This document shows positions 49,848 to 59,642 of a stretch of DNA of 64,000 bases, piece by piece (positions within the stretch are counted from its first letter, which is position 1; every line of letters begins with the position of its first letter). The notes under the pieces were generated by a model that ran no database searches, was not told the origin of the DNA, and saw only the letters and a program-made list of their open reading frames with translations. A program made the translations under genes and the position numbers. The stretch lies in NCBI RefSeq assembly GCF_003590855.1, contig NZ_QYUP01000118.1:41597-105596 (forward strand), written 5' to 3'. This stretch comes from Massilia cavernae (lineage in GTDB: Bacteria; Pseudomonadota; Gammaproteobacteria; Burkholderiales; Burkholderiaceae_D).

Positions 49848-51278
49848 TTACGCAGGCTTCTTTTGGAATAGCGCGTAGAACAAACCATCGTGATCCTGCC
49901 CGGCATCGCCGCCCGGGAGCAGCTGGCCTGGCGCATCGAGGCGGATCGCACCGTGGCGCACCGCGAATGCGGCGGCCTGCGCCTCCGATTCCTGGGGCCA
50001 TAGCGAACATGTCACGAACAGCAATTTACCATTTGGCGTTACCATTCGCCAAAGGTTGTCGAGAATTTTGGCCGAAAGTGTTGCAAGTTGGAGCGTGTCG
50101 CCCTTGCGCCGCAGCCAGCGGATATCCGGGTGGCGGCGCACGATGCCGGACGCCGTGCAGGGCACGTCGGCCAGGATGCGGTCGTAAGGGCGGCCGTCCC
50201 ACCAGCCGCCCTCCTCCGCCTTCGCCGGGGCCAGCGTGGCGGACGCGCCGAGGCGGTCGAGATTCTCGCGCACCCGCACCAGCCGCTTGGGATCGGCGTC
50301 GAGCGCGGTCAGGTCGACCTCGGCCAGTTCCAGGATATGGCCGGTCTTGCCGCCCGGGGCGGCGCAGGCGTCGAGCACGCGCATGCCGTCGGCCACGTCC
50401 AGCAGCCGGGCGGCCATCTGGGCGCCTGCATCCTGCACCGACACCACGCCGTCCTCGAAGCCTGGAACCTGGGCCACCGGCAGCGGCTTGTCCAGCCTTA
50501 CCGCATCCGGACCGATACGCGAGGCCTTGACACCGGCCTGCTCCAGCCGCTGCAGGTAATCCTCCACGCTGCTCTTCCTGCGGTTGACGCGCAGGGTCAG
50601 CGGCGGCGCCGCGTTGCCGGCCGCAAGGATCTGCTGCCACTGGCGCGGGTAGGCGGCTTTGGCGGCGTCGATCCACCATTCGGGGTAGTTCCACTGCGCG
50701 ACCGGCTGCTTCAGGGCCTCGGCGACCAGGATGGCGCGTTCGCGCAGGAAGCGGCGCAGCACCGCGTTGACCATGTTGCGCGCGTGGGCCATGTCGGGAT
50801 GGGCCGCGGCGGCGCTCACCGCCTGGTCGACCACGGTGAATTCCTCGTAGGCGGCGGCCTCGCCCTGATTCGTGTCGAGCAGCGCCAGCGCGCAGCACAG
50901 CAGGGCGGCCAGCATCGGCGGCTCCGGCGCCTTGGACGTCATCAGGCCGAGCAGCACTTCGCTGCGGCCAAGCTTGCGCATGCAGCGGTAGGCGATGTCC
51001 TGGATCGCGCCGCGCGCCTGCGGCGAAGCGTCCATCACGCCGAAGGCCGTGGCCAGCGCCTGCGGCAGCGTGGTCCCGCCGCGCACCTGGGCCACCGCGT
51101 GGGCGGCGCCGGCCAGCGCCAGCGCCAGCGAGTCGTCGCGCAAGTCGGGACGGTAGCCGCTTTGCAGCACCGGCTTGACCTCGTAGCTGGGCCGGATCGC
51201 GGGTGCGGGGGCGCGCTTCGGCGCGCCGCCAGTCTTCGGCGCAGGCTTGAGGGAGAGCGTCGGGCGCTTGTCGGTCAT
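49848..51278 (-). CDS. rsmB: 16S rRNA (cytosine-967-C5)-methyltransferase
   Basis: Methylates C967 of 16S rRNA with S-adenosylmethionine. The 476-residue protein has a 40-residue Pro/Lys-rich N-terminal extension, a NusB-like RNA-binding domain, then the methyltransferase core: CAAPGGKTGHIL (SAM site), DVPCTASGIVRRHPDI, and the second conserved cysteine C424 in VTCSLWPQE. It is the first gene of the rsmB-DUF4390-kinase-regulator cluster, divergent from argS. Confidence 0.95.
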   Translation of the reverse strand: MTDKRPTLSLKPAPKTGGAPKRAPAPAIRPSYEVKPVLQSGYRPDLRDDSLALALAGAAHAVAQVRGGTTLPQALATAFGVMDASPQARGAIQDIAYRCMRKLGRSEVLLGLMTSKAPEPPMLAALLCCALALLDTNQGEAAAYEEFTVVDQAVSAAAAHPDMAHARNMVNAVLRRFLRERAILVAEALKQPVAQWNYPEWWIDAAKAAYPRQWQQILAAGNAAPPLTLRVNRRKSSVEDYLQRLEQAGVKASRIGPDAVRLDKPLPVAQVPGFEDGVVSVQDAGAQMAARLLDVADGMRVLDACAAPGGKTGHILELAEVDLTALDADPKRLVRVRENLDRLGASATLAPAKAEEGGWWDGRPYDRILADVPCTASGIVRRHPDIRWLRRKGDTLQLATLSAKILDNLWRMVTPNGKLLFVTCSLWPQESEAQAAAFAVRHGAIRLDAPGQLLPGGDAGQDHDGLFYALFQKKPA

Positions 51279-51471
51279 GGTCGTCTTCGCAATACAGTGC
51301 TATATGAAGCCGCCATTGTACCGGGGAAGACCTGGACCAGGCTTAAACCGGGGCCTTGGCCGGGGCCGCCCGCGGGAGGGCCGTTAGTCGGGGCCGCCCC
51401 AAACCAGTATAATTAACGCACTTTGCCCGTGGCCCAGGCCACCGCTCCATCACTTTTAAGACCCACCGCAC

Positions 51472-53181
51472 ATGCTCGCCCAACAAAAGCAAGAAATCGC
51501 TGCCCTGTTCCAGGCCGCCCTCGCCACACTCGTCGCCGGCACCGGACTCAATCCCACCGTCGTGCTGGAGCGCCCGCGCGACCCGTCGCACGGCGACATC
51601 GCCTGCAATATCGCGATGCAGCTGGCCAAGCAGCTGAAGATGAACCCGCGCGAGCTGGCCACCAAGATCGTCGCCGCGCTGCTGGACAACCCGGCCGGCA
51701 AGGGCCTGGTCGAAAGCGCCGACATCGCCGGCCCCGGCTTCATCAACCTGCGCGTGGCCGCCAGCGCCAAGCAGTCGGTGGTGCGCACGGTACTGGACCA
51801 GAAGGAGCATTTCGGCCGCAGCAAGTCGGGCGAAGGCAAGCGCGTCATCATCGAATTCGTGTCGGCCAACCCGACCGGCCCGCTGCACGTCGGCCACGGC
51901 CGCCAGGCCGCGCTGGGCGACGCCATGTCGGCGCTGTTCGAAGCGCAGGGCTACGAGGTCACCCGCGAGTTCTACTACAACGACGCCGGCGTGCAGATCG
52001 CCACGCTGGCCAATTCGGTGCAGGCGCGCGCGCGCGGCATCAAGCCGGGCGACGCAGGCTGGCCCGAGTCGGCCTACAACGGCGACTACATCCAGGACAT
52101 CGCCGACGACTACCTGGCCTGCAAGACGGTCAGCGCCAGCGACGGCCAGCCGGCCACCGCCAGCGGCCAGCCCGACGACCTCGAATCGATCCGCCGCTTC
52201 GCAGTGACCTACCTGCGCAACGAGCAGGACATCGACCTGCAGGCCTTCGGCGTCCAGTTCGACAACTACTACCTCGAGTCCTCGCTGTACAGCGAAGGCA
52301 AGGTCGACGCCGCCGTGGGCGCGCTGGTCAAGGCCGGCCACACCTACGAGCAGGATGGCGCGCTGTGGCTGCGCACCACCGACTACGGCGACGACAAGGA
52401 CCGCGTGATGCGCAAGTCCGACGGCACCTACACCTACTTCGTTCCGGACGTGGCCTACCACATCGTCAAGTGGCAGCGCGGCTTCGGCCAGGCCATCAAC
52501 ATCCAGGGCAGCGACCACCACGGCACCATCGCGCGCGTGCGCGCCGGCCTGCAGGCGGTCGACCTGGGCGTCGCCAAGGGCTATCCCGACTACGTGCTGC
52601 ACAAGATGGTCACCGTCATGAAGGACGGCGCAGAGGTCAAGATCTCCAAGCGCGCCGGCTCCTATGTCACCGTGCGCGACCTGATCGACTGGTCGGGCGG
52701 CGGCGACATCGCCAAGGGCCGCGACGCGGTGCGCTTCTTCCTCATTTCGCGCAAGGCCGACACCGAATTCGTGTTCGACGTGGACGTCGCGCTCAAGACT
52801 TCGGACGAGAACCCGGTGTATTACGTGCAGTACGCGCATGCGCGCATCTGCTCGGTGCTGGCGCAATGGAATGGCGACGAGGCAGCGCTGGACGGCGTCG
52901 ACCTGGCGCCTTTGAACGCGCCGCGCGAAGCGACCTTGCTGGCGACCCTGGCGCACTACCCGGAAATGCTGGAACGCGCACTGACCGAACTGGGCCCGCA
53001 CCAGGTGGCGTTCTACCTGCGCGAGCTGGCCGGCGAACTGCACGGCTACTACAACGCCGAGCGCGTGCTGGTCGACGACGAAGCCACCAGGATGGCGCGC
53101 GTGGCGCTGATGGTCGCCACCCGCCAGGTGCTGCGCAACGGCCTCGCCCTGATCGGCGTGTCCGCGCCGGTCAAGATGTAA
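51472..53181 (+). CDS. argS: Arginyl-tRNA synthetase
   Basis: Class I synthetase for tRNA-Arg. The 569-residue enzyme has an N-terminal Add-1 domain for the tRNA D-loop, the HIGH-type block [17 protein letters not shown], a KISKRAG variant of the second motif, and a C-terminal DALR anticodon domain ([13 protein letters not shown]). TATAAT at 51408-51413 is a likely -10. It leads a run of co-directional envelope and cofactor genes. Confidence 0.96.
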   Translation: MLAQQKQEIAALFQAALATLVAGTGLNPTVVLERPRDPSHGDIACNIAMQLAKQLKMNPRELATKIVAALLDNPAGKGLVESADIAGPGFINLRVAASAKQSVVRTVLDQKEHFGRSKSGEGKRVIIEFVSANPTGPLHVGHGRQAALGDAMSALFEAQGYEVTREFYYNDAGVQIATLANSVQARARGIKPGDAGWPESAYNGDYIQDIADDYLACKTVSASDGQPATASGQPDDLESIRRFAVTYLRNEQDIDLQAFGVQFDNYYLESSLYSEGKVDAAVGALVKAGHTYEQDGALWLRTTDYGDDKDRVMRKSDGTYTYFVPDVAYHIVKWQRGFGQAINIQGSDHHGTIARVRAGLQAVDLGVAKGYPDYVLHKMVTVMKDGAEVKISKRAGSYVTVRDLIDWSGGGDIAKGRDAVRFFLISRKADTEFVFDVDVALKTSDENPVYYVQYAHARICSVLAQWNGDEAALDGVDLAPLNAPREATLLATLAHYPEMLERALTELGPHQVAFYLRELAGELHGYYNAERVLVDDEATRMARVALMVATRQVLRNGLALIGVSAPVKM

Positions 53182-53204
53182 GCGGCAAACATCCAAGAGT
53201 ACCA

Positions 53205-53837
53205 ATGAAATCACACTTCCGTTCTTTCGCTCCAATCCGCCAGCGCGGCAACACGCTGACCGGCATCATCATCGGCCTGATCATCGGCCTGGTCATCGCC
53301 GTCATCGTGGCGCTGGTGATCACCAAGGGCGCCACGCCGTTCACCGACAAGTCGGGCAAGCTGGTCAAGATGGGCGAACCGGCGATCGGCCAGGCGGCCG
53401 ACCCGAACAAGCCGCTGTACGGGGACAAGCAGGCCGCGCGCGAAGCCAACAAGCAGTTCGCCGGCAAGCCGAAGGCGCCGGAAGCCGATCCGCTGGGCGC
53501 GGCCATCGCCGGCATGGCGCAGGAAGGCGCGGCGCCTGCTGCCGCACCGGCCGCGGCGCCTGCACCCGCGCCGGCCGCCGCCGCGGAACCGGGCGAAGAC
53601 AAGACCATCTACTTCCTGCAGGCCGGCGCCTTCCGTGAAATGGCGGACGCCGAGAACACCCGCGCCAAGCTGGCCCTGCTCGGCTTCGAAGCGGCCATCA
53701 GCGACCGCAACGCCGACAGCGGCGTGCTGCACCGCGTGCGCATCGGCCCGTTCAACCAGGTCGAAGCCATGAACAAGGCGCGCGCCAAGCTGATCGACGC
53801 CGGCGTCGACGTCGCCATCGTCCGCAACCAGAAATAA
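53205..53837 (+). CDS. SPOR domain protein (FtsN-like)
   Basis: A 210-residue inner-membrane protein. Residues 1-16 are a short cytoplasmic tail and 19-41 a single helix (TGIIIGLIIGLVIAVIVALVI). A Pro/Ala-rich linker (about 70-130) leads to a C-terminal SPOR domain (YFLQAGAFREMADAENTRAKLALLGFEAAI). SPOR domains bind denuded glycan strands at the septum. It is shorter than E. coli FtsN but has the same plan, and follows argS as is usual in Burkholderiales. Confidence 0.9.
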   Translation: MKSHFRSFAPIRQRGNTLTGIIIGLIIGLVIAVIVALVITKGATPFTDKSGKLVKMGEPAIGQAADPNKPLYGDKQAAREANKQFAGKPKAPEADPLGAAIAGMAQEGAAPAAAPAAAPAPAPAAAAEPGEDKTIYFLQAGAFREMADAENTRAKLALLGFEAAISDRNADSGVLHRVRIGPFNQVEAMNKARAKLIDAGVDVAIVRNQK

Positions 53838-53861
53838 CCACCCCCCAGGAGCTTTTCGACC

Positions 53862-54524
53862 ATGCGATTCATCCGGACCATCCTGTGCGCGGCCGCCCTG
53901 TGCGCCGCGGCCGCCGCTTCCGCCACGCCTGCCGCCCCGAAGAACGGCGTCGAATTCGTCACGCTGCCGGAAGCGCAGAACACCGATGCCGGCAGCAAGG
54001 TCGAGGTCACCGAGTTCTTCGACTACGCCTGTCCGCACTGCCACGCATTCGAGCCGGTGCTGGCCGACTGGGTGAAAAAGCAAGGCGCCAACATCGTGTT
54101 CAAGCGCGTGCACATCACGCGCGGCGGCCTGCTGCCGCAGCAGCGCCTGTACTACACGCTGGACGCGCTCGGCCTGGTCGAGCAGTACCACGGCAAGGTC
54201 TTCCATGCGATGCACGCCGAGCGTAACCGCTTCGCCAGCGACGAGGCGGTGTTCGACTGGGCCGAAAAAACCGGCATCGACCGCACCAGATTCACCGCCG
54301 CCTACCGCTCCTTCGGCGTGCAGGCCAGCACCCGCCGCGCCGGCAGCATGATGGAGGCCTACAAGATCGACCACTGGCCGATCCTCGCGGTGGGCGGACG
54401 TTACCTGACCTCCCCTTCCCTGGCCAGCCAGGCTGTCGCGGCCGGCTCCGAGGCCGAACAGCAGCAAGCCGCGCTGCAGGTGCTCAACCACCTGGTCGCA
54501 AAAGCCAGAACGGACAAGAAATAA
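53862..54524 (+). CDS. dsbA: Thiol:disulfide interchange protein DsbA
   Basis: Periplasmic oxidase that introduces disulfides into exported proteins. The 220-residue precursor has a signal peptide ending near ASATP, and active site C57-P-H-C60 in FFDYACPHCHAFEP. The residue before the cis-proline is Trp (W172-P173 in IDHWPILAVGG), where Val or Thr is more usual. It lies 24 bases after the SPOR gene, apparently in one operon. Confidence 0.93.
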   Translation: MRFIRTILCAAALCAAAAASATPAAPKNGVEFVTLPEAQNTDAGSKVEVTEFFDYACPHCHAFEPVLADWVKKQGANIVFKRVHITRGGLLPQQRLYYTLDALGLVEQYHGKVFHAMHAERNRFASDEAVFDWAEKTGIDRTRFTAAYRSFGVQASTRRAGSMMEAYKIDHWPILAVGGRYLTSPSLASQAVAAGSEAEQQQAALQVLNHLVAKARTDKK

Positions 54525-54544
54525 GAAAGGCAGTGCGCCCCGAC

Positions 54545-55318
54545 ATGACACGCGTATTCATCACGGGCGCATCGAGCGGCATCGGCGCGGCGCTGGCGGC
54601 GGAATACGCCGCGCGCGGCGCCACGCTTGGCCTGGTGGCGCGCCGCCGCGAGCTGCTCGAGCAGCTTGCCGCCGGCCTGCCCAACCCCGGCCGCCACAAG
54701 GTGTACGCGCTGGACGTCACCGACCACGCCGCGCTGGCGGCAGCCGCAGCCGACTTCATCGCCGCCCACGGCGGCGCCGATGTCGTCATCGCCAACGCCG
54801 GCATCTCGCACGGCACACTTACCGAATTCGCCGCCGACATGCCGGTGTTCGACAGCATCCTCGCCACCAACGTCAGCGCCACCGTCGCCACCTTCGCGCC
54901 CTTCATCGCCTCGATGAAAAGCCAGGGCGGGGTGCGCCGCCTGGTCGGCATCGGCAGCGTGGCGGGCGTGCGCGGCCTGCCCGGTGCGGGCGCCTACAGC
55001 GCCTCGAAGGCGGCGGTGCTGAGCTACTGCGAATCGCTGCGGCTGGAACTCAAGCACGACGGCATCAGGGTCGTCACCATCGCGCCCGGCTACATCGACA
55101 CGCCGATGACGCGCCATAACAAGTACCCGATGCCCTTCCTGATGCCGCCCGAGCGCTTCGCCACAAAGGCGGCCGACGCCATCGCGGCCGGCACCAGCTA
55201 CGCGGTGATCCCGTGGCAGATGGGCGTGGTGGCCAAGCTGCTGCGCGCGCTGCCGAACGCGGTCTACGATTTCGCGTTCTCGCGCGCGCCGCACAAGGCG
55301 CGCAAGGCGGCGCCATGA
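54545..55318 (+). CDS. SDR family oxidoreductase
   Basis: A 257-residue classical short-chain dehydrogenase. The NAD(P) loop TGASSGIG is at 7-14, NAG at about 82, a catalytic Ser in IGSVAG, and Y151 and K155 in YSASK. The Arg-Arg after the first helix (VARRR) suggests NADP. The substrate is unknown. A GTG at 54533 is an alternative start, but the ATG fits the family N terminus. Its stop overlaps birA as ATGA. Confidence 0.88.
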   Translation: MTRVFITGASSGIGAALAAEYAARGATLGLVARRRELLEQLAAGLPNPGRHKVYALDVTDHAALAAAAADFIAAHGGADVVIANAGISHGTLTEFAADMPVFDSILATNVSATVATFAPFIASMKSQGGVRRLVGIGSVAGVRGLPGAGAYSASKAAVLSYCESLRLELKHDGIRVVTIAPGYIDTPMTRHNKYPMPFLMPPERFATKAADAIAAGTSYAVIPWQMGVVAKLLRALPNAVYDFAFSRAPHKARKAAP

Positions 55319-56079
55319 ACGCAGCAGAGATTGCGCGGCACAGCCGCGCCGGGGTCGCGGTCGAGGTGGTGCCTGAAACCGGTTCGACCAATGCCGACCT
55401 GATGGAGCGCGCCGCCGCGCTCGACGCGCCCCTGCTGCTGGTGGCGGAGCACCAGACCGCGGGACGCGGGCGCGCCGGCCGCAGCTGGCTGTCCGCCCCC
55501 GGCGATTCGCTGACCTTCTCGCTGGCCTGGAAATTCGACGCGCCGCTGCAGCAGCTGGCCGGGATGCCGCTGGCCGTCGGCGTGGCGCTGGCCGACGCGC
55601 TGGCCGCGTGCGGGGTACAGGTACAGCTGAAATGGCCGAACGACGTGCTCAAGGACGGCAGCAAGCTGGCCGGGGTGCTGATCGAAACCCAGTCGGGCGC
55701 GGGCGGGATCTGGGCCGTCATCGGCATCGGCATGAACCTGCGCATGCCGGACGAAATGGAAGCGCGCATCGGCCGCACCGTGGCCGCGGCGCCCTGGCTG
55801 GCGCAGATGGACCGCGACCAGCTGATGGCCACGCTGCTGGACAGCCTGGCCGCTGCACTGGCCGAATTCAGCCGCTCGGGTTTCGGCGCCTTCAGCGCGC
55901 GCTGGAACCGCCTGCATGCATGGCAGGGCCGCACCGTGGCTGTCCTCGACCGCGGCGCCACCCTGTACGAAGGGCTGGCGGCGGGCGTGGACGACAGCGG
56001 CCGCCTGCTGCTCGACTGCGCCGAAGGCCGCATGACCGTGCTGGCCGGCGACGTGTCGCTGCGCACGCGGGAGGCCTGA
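55315..56079 (+). CDS. birA: Biotin-[acetyl-CoA-carboxylase] ligase, monofunctional
   Basis: Attaches biotin to acetyl-CoA carboxylase. The 254 residues comprise only the ligase and C-terminal domains: GRGRAGRSW at 50-58 binds biotinyl-AMP and KWPND at 106-110 is catalytic. The N-terminal helix-turn-helix of E. coli BirA is absent, so it is not a repressor. It is coupled to the SDR gene upstream by ATGA and to coaX one base downstream. Confidence 0.94.
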   Translation: MNAAEIARHSRAGVAVEVVPETGSTNADLMERAAALDAPLLLVAEHQTAGRGRAGRSWLSAPGDSLTFSLAWKFDAPLQQLAGMPLAVGVALADALAACGVQVQLKWPNDVLKDGSKLAGVLIETQSGAGGIWAVIGIGMNLRMPDEMEARIGRTVAAAPWLAQMDRDQLMATLLDSLAAALAEFSRSGFGAFSARWNRLHAWQGRTVAVLDRGATLYEGLAAGVDDSGRLLLDCAEGRMTVLAGDVSLRTREA

Positions 56080-56080
56080 C

Positions 56081-56812
56081 ATGCTGCTGCTGATCGACGC
56101 CGGCAATACCCGCATCAAATGGGCCGTGGCCGAAGATAGCGCGCCGGTGGGCCAGTGGATCGCCAGCGGCGCCGTGACGCATGCGGAAATGAACCACCTG
56201 CCCGCCAGCTGGCAAGGCTTCCCTGTCACCCGCGCGCTGGTCTCCAACGTGGCGGGCCAGCGCCTGCGCGACCAGCTGCAGCTGATGCTGCCGGCGCCGG
56301 TCGACCTGCGCTGGTTCGCCTCGCTGCCGCAACTGGACGGCCTGCGCAACGCCTACCGCAACCCGTCGCAGCTGGGTTGCGACCGCTTCGCCGCGGCGCT
56401 GGGCGCGCGCGCGCTGGCGCCGGGACAGCCCCTGGTGGTGGCCACCTGCGGCACCGCCACCACCATCGACGCGGTCAGCGCCGACGGCGTGTTCATCGGC
56501 GGGATGATCCTGCCCGGGCTGGGACTGATGGCCGCGGCACTGGCCAGGAATACGGCGCAGCTGCCGCAGGTCGACGCAGGTGGCAGGCTGCCGCCTGTTT
56601 TCGCGGACAACACCGATGACGCCATCCTGTCTGGCTGCCTGTCGGCGCAGGCGGGCGCAATCGAGCGTGCCGTGCGCCTGCACGACGGCGCCCTGTGCCT
56701 CCTGTCGGGAGGCGCGGCGCCGCATATCGCGCCCGCGCTGTCCGTACCGCACCGGCTGGTCGACAATATCGTCCTGGCGGGCCTGCATGCCGCCGCAACC
56801 ACTTCGGGATAA
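56081..56812 (+). CDS. coaX: Type III pantothenate kinase
   Basis: First step of coenzyme A synthesis, ATP-dependent phosphorylation of pantothenate. The 243-residue ASKHA-fold kinase opens with LIDAGNTRIKWA (catalytic D6), has NPSQLGCDRFAAALGAR, the GTATTIDAVSADGVFIGGMILPGL block, and a late LLSGGAAPHI. The birA-coaX order, 1 base apart, is typical of Burkholderiales and couples biotin and CoA functions. Confidence 0.95.
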   Translation: MLLLIDAGNTRIKWAVAEDSAPVGQWIASGAVTHAEMNHLPASWQGFPVTRALVSNVAGQRLRDQLQLMLPAPVDLRWFASLPQLDGLRNAYRNPSQLGCDRFAAALGARALAPGQPLVVATCGTATTIDAVSADGVFIGGMILPGLGLMAAALARNTAQLPQVDAGGRLPPVFADNTDDAILSGCLSAQAGAIERAVRLHDGALCLLSGGAAPHIAPALSVPHRLVDNIVLAGLHAAATTSG

Positions 56813-56817
56813 GCGCT

Positions 56818-57513
56818 GTGTTGAAATTTATCTTCTGGTTCCTGCTCGCGATCAACGGCGTCCTGTTCGCCTACGGCCGCGGCTACCTTGGCAATTTCAA
56901 GGGCAACGAGCGCGAGCCGGCCCGCATGAAGGCGCAGGTCAACACCGACAAGCTGACGCTGGTATCGGCCGCGCAGGCCACCGTGGCCGCCGCGCCTGCG
57001 GAGAAGGCGCAGGAGAGCGCGCCGGCGGCAGCCGAACCGGCGCCGGTGGCCTTGCTGTGCACGGAAATCGGCAACTTCAACGCCCAGGAAGCACGCCGCT
57101 TCGACGGCCGCATCGCCGCGCTCAGGCTCGGCCAGCGCCCGGAGCGCGAGAACATCGCCAGCACGGAAATGACCAGCTTCATGGTCCACATCCCGCCGCA
57201 GGCCAGCCGCGAGGCGGCCGACCGCAGGGCCGAGGAACTGAAGAACCTCGGCGTGTCCAATTACTACGTCATCCCGGACAATACGCCGATGAAGTGGGCG
57301 ATCTCGCTGGGCGTGTTCAAGTCGGAGAACGCGGCCAAGACGCTGCTGGCCGCGCTGGCCAGGCAGGGAGTGGCCGACGCGCGTATCAGCGGCCGCCCGG
57401 CCCAGGTCAACCGCGTGGCCTACCGCTTCCGTGGCATCGACGAGGCCACCCGCGCGCGCATCGAGCGCATCGCCGCCAACTTCCCCGAACAGCAGGCAAG
57501 GGTCTGCAAATAA
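56818..57513 (+). CDS. Membrane-anchored SPOR-like protein
   Basis: A 231-residue protein starting at GTG 56818 (a TTG follows at 56821). An N-terminal helix (FIFWFLLAINGVLFAYGRG) anchors it. An Ala/Glu linker leads to a SPOR-type fold (YYVIPDNTPMKWAISLGVFKSENAAKTLLAALARQGVADARI). It is the last gene of the argS-to-coaX run and converges on rlpA (6 bases). It probably binds peptidoglycan; the specific role is unknown. Confidence 0.78.
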   Translation: MLKFIFWFLLAINGVLFAYGRGYLGNFKGNEREPARMKAQVNTDKLTLVSAAQATVAAAPAEKAQESAPAAAEPAPVALLCTEIGNFNAQEARRFDGRIAALRLGQRPERENIASTEMTSFMVHIPPQASREAADRRAEELKNLGVSNYYVIPDNTPMKWAISLGVFKSENAAKTLLAALARQGVADARISGRPAQVNRVAYRFRGIDEATRARIERIAANFPEQQARVCK

Positions 57514-57519
57514 GCGCCG

Positions 57520-58527
57520 TCAGCGCCTGACGACGATCGGCTTCAGGCCCGCGCGCCTGAGTCCGCGCGCCGCCTTGTCCGCTTCCTTGCGGGTCGCGAA
57601 CGGGCCGCTGTACAGCCGGTGCAGCTTGCCCGCGGCCGCCACTTCCAGGTTTGCGCCGGCGTCGCCGGCATCGAGCATGCGCCGGCGCGCCTGTCCGGCC
57701 TTGCCGGCGCTCGCGTAGGAGCCCAGCTGCAGCCAGAAGCCGGCGGCGGCGGCCTGCGGACGGGTTTCGGTACCGAGCGCCTCGCTGTCGGACAAAGTGC
57801 TCCCTTCCAGCACCAGCGCCGCGATCTCGGTCGGCGCATTTTCCTTCGACGGCTCCTGCGGCGCGTTGCGGCGCTGTTCGGCGATGTTGATCCCGCGGTT
57901 GGGGAACAGGCGCTCGACCTGCACCTCATGGCTGCCCTTGCCCAGCAGGCCGAGCTTGAGCGCGGCGGTGAACGACACGTCGATGACGCGGCTGGCGTGG
58001 AAGGGGCCACGGTCGTTGATGCGCACCACCACGCTTTTGCCCGATTCGACGCTGGTCACGCGCGCGTACGACGGGATCGGCAGGGTCGGATGGGCGGCGG
58101 TCATCTTGTACATGTCGTACAGTTCGCCCGAGGAAGTGCGCTGGCCATGGAACTTCTTCCCGTACCAGGTGCTCACGCCGCGCTGCACGAACGGTTCCTC
58201 GTTGGTAATCGGGACATAGGTCTTGCCCAGCACCTTGTACGGGCGGTTGGCCCACTTGGAATACGGTTCGGCGCGCACCACCGCGTCGGCCACGTCCTTC
58301 AGGTTCGGCGGCGGATTGTCGCCCGGACCGTCGTCCTTGTAGTAGCCGCCGCGTCCCGAGCCGGCGGGCGGCAGCCGCGGCAGGTCGGGATCGACCTTCG
58401 GATGGCTTGCACCCTTGTGCGCCGGCTTGGGGAACGGCCAGATCGACACAGCCTTGTCGCCGGTGCTGCCGCAGCCGGCGACCAGGACCGCGAGCGCCAG
58501 CAACGCCGGCGCCTTGCGCGCCGCCAT
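57520..58527 (-). CDS. rlpA: Septal ring lytic transglycosylase-like lipoprotein RlpA
   Basis: A 335-residue lipoprotein with lipobox LVAGC (Cys19). The double-psi beta-barrel domain shows GVSTWYGKKFHGQRTSSGELYD, the catalytic-type ARVTSVESGKSVVVRINDRGPF, and ASRVIDVSFTAALKLGL. A SPOR domain ends it (FWLQLGSYASAGKAGQARRRM). In some species RlpA cleaves naked glycans. Its start overlaps the rodA stop in TGATG. Confidence 0.93.
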   Translation of the reverse strand: MAARKAPALLALAVLVAGCGSTGDKAVSIWPFPKPAHKGASHPKVDPDLPRLPPAGSGRGGYYKDDGPGDNPPPNLKDVADAVVRAEPYSKWANRPYKVLGKTYVPITNEEPFVQRGVSTWYGKKFHGQRTSSGELYDMYKMTAAHPTLPIPSYARVTSVESGKSVVVRINDRGPFHASRVIDVSFTAALKLGLLGKGSHEVQVERLFPNRGINIAEQRRNAPQEPSKENAPTEIAALVLEGSTLSDSEALGTETRPQAAAAGFWLQLGSYASAGKAGQARRRMLDAGDAGANLEVAAAGKLHRLYSGPFATRKEADKAARGLRRAGLKPIVVRR

Positions 58528-59642
58528 CAAGTTTGCACCAGCTTTCTGTGCCGCGAAATGCTCATCAGGATGCCGATGCACAGGCCCAGCGTCAGCAGCG
58601 CGGTGCCGCCGTAGCTCAGGAACGGCAGCGGCACGCCGACCACCGGCAGGATGCCGCTGACCATGCCCATGTTGATGAACACGAAGGTAAAGAAGATCAT
58701 AGAGATCGCCCCAGCCAGAAGGCGCGAGAACAGGTTGGCAGCATTGGCCGCGATCATCAGGCCGCGCCCGATCAGCAGCATGTACAGGAACAGCAGCAGC
58801 AGGATGCCGGCCAGGCCGAATTCCTCGGCGAAGACGGCGAACACGAAATCGGTGGTGGCCTCGGGGACGAATTCGAGGTGGGCCTGGGAACCGTGCAGCC
58901 AGCCCTTGCCGGTCACCCCGCCCGAGCCGATCGCGATGATCGACTGCAGGATGTGGAAACCCTTGCCGAGCGGGTCGGCGGTGGGGTCGAGCAAGGTGGT
59001 CACCCGCTCGCGCTGGTAGTCGTGCATCAGCGACCAGGCCACCGGCAGGCTGGCGAAGAAAGCCACTACCAGCCCGGCGATCGCCTTCCACGACAGCCCT
59101 GCCAGGAAAATCACGTACATGCCCGCCGCCAGCACCAGCAGCGAGGTGCCGAGGTCGGGCTGCAGCTGGATCAGGCCGACCGGGATCGCCAGCAGCACCG
59201 CGGCGACCAGGAAGGAACTCCAGCGCACCACGCCGGCGCGCTGCTGGAAGTACCAGGCCAGCATCAGCGGCATCGCGATCTTCATGATCTCGGACGGCTG
59301 GATGTCGATCCCGATGTGCAGCCAGCGCCGCGCGCCCTTCTTGATGATCCCGAACATGAACACCGCAAGCAGGAGGCCGACGCCGACCGTATACACCGGC
59401 ACGGCGAGGCGCATCAGCGTCTGCGGCGGCACGTTGGCCGCGATCCACATGGCGATGAAGCACACGATAATGTTGCGCATCTGGCCCTCGACCCGGCCCG
59501 GGAAATCGATGCCGGCCGAGTACAGCGAGACCAGGCTGGTCGCGAACAGCAGGAACACAATGATCGCCAGCGGCGCGTCGAACACCATGAAGTAGGGGCG
59601 CATGCGGCGCCACAGCGAGCGGCGTTCATGGATACGCGTCAT
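58527..59642 (-). CDS. rodA: Rod shape-determining SEDS glycosyltransferase RodA
   Basis: Polymerises lipid II into glycan strands in the elongasome, with PBP2 as the partner transpeptidase. The 371-residue protein has about ten helices and the SEDS signatures QPSEIMKIAMPL, QLQPDLGTS, EATTDFVFAVFAEE (catalytic Asp) and VVGVPLPFLSYGGTALLT. Its ATG overlaps the mrdA stop as ATGA. Confidence 0.96.
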   Translation of the reverse strand: MTRIHERRSLWRRMRPYFMVFDAPLAIIVFLLFATSLVSLYSAGIDFPGRVEGQMRNIIVCFIAMWIAANVPPQTLMRLAVPVYTVGVGLLLAVFMFGIIKKGARRWLHIGIDIQPSEIMKIAMPLMLAWYFQQRAGVVRWSSFLVAAVLLAIPVGLIQLQPDLGTSLLVLAAGMYVIFLAGLSWKAIAGLVVAFFASLPVAWSLMHDYQRERVTTLLDPTADPLGKGFHILQSIIAIGSGGVTGKGWLHGSQAHLEFVPEATTDFVFAVFAEEFGLAGILLLLFLYMLLIGRGLMIAANAANLFSRLLAGAISMIFFTFVFINMGMVSGILPVVGVPLPFLSYGGTALLTLGLCIGILMSISRHRKLVQT

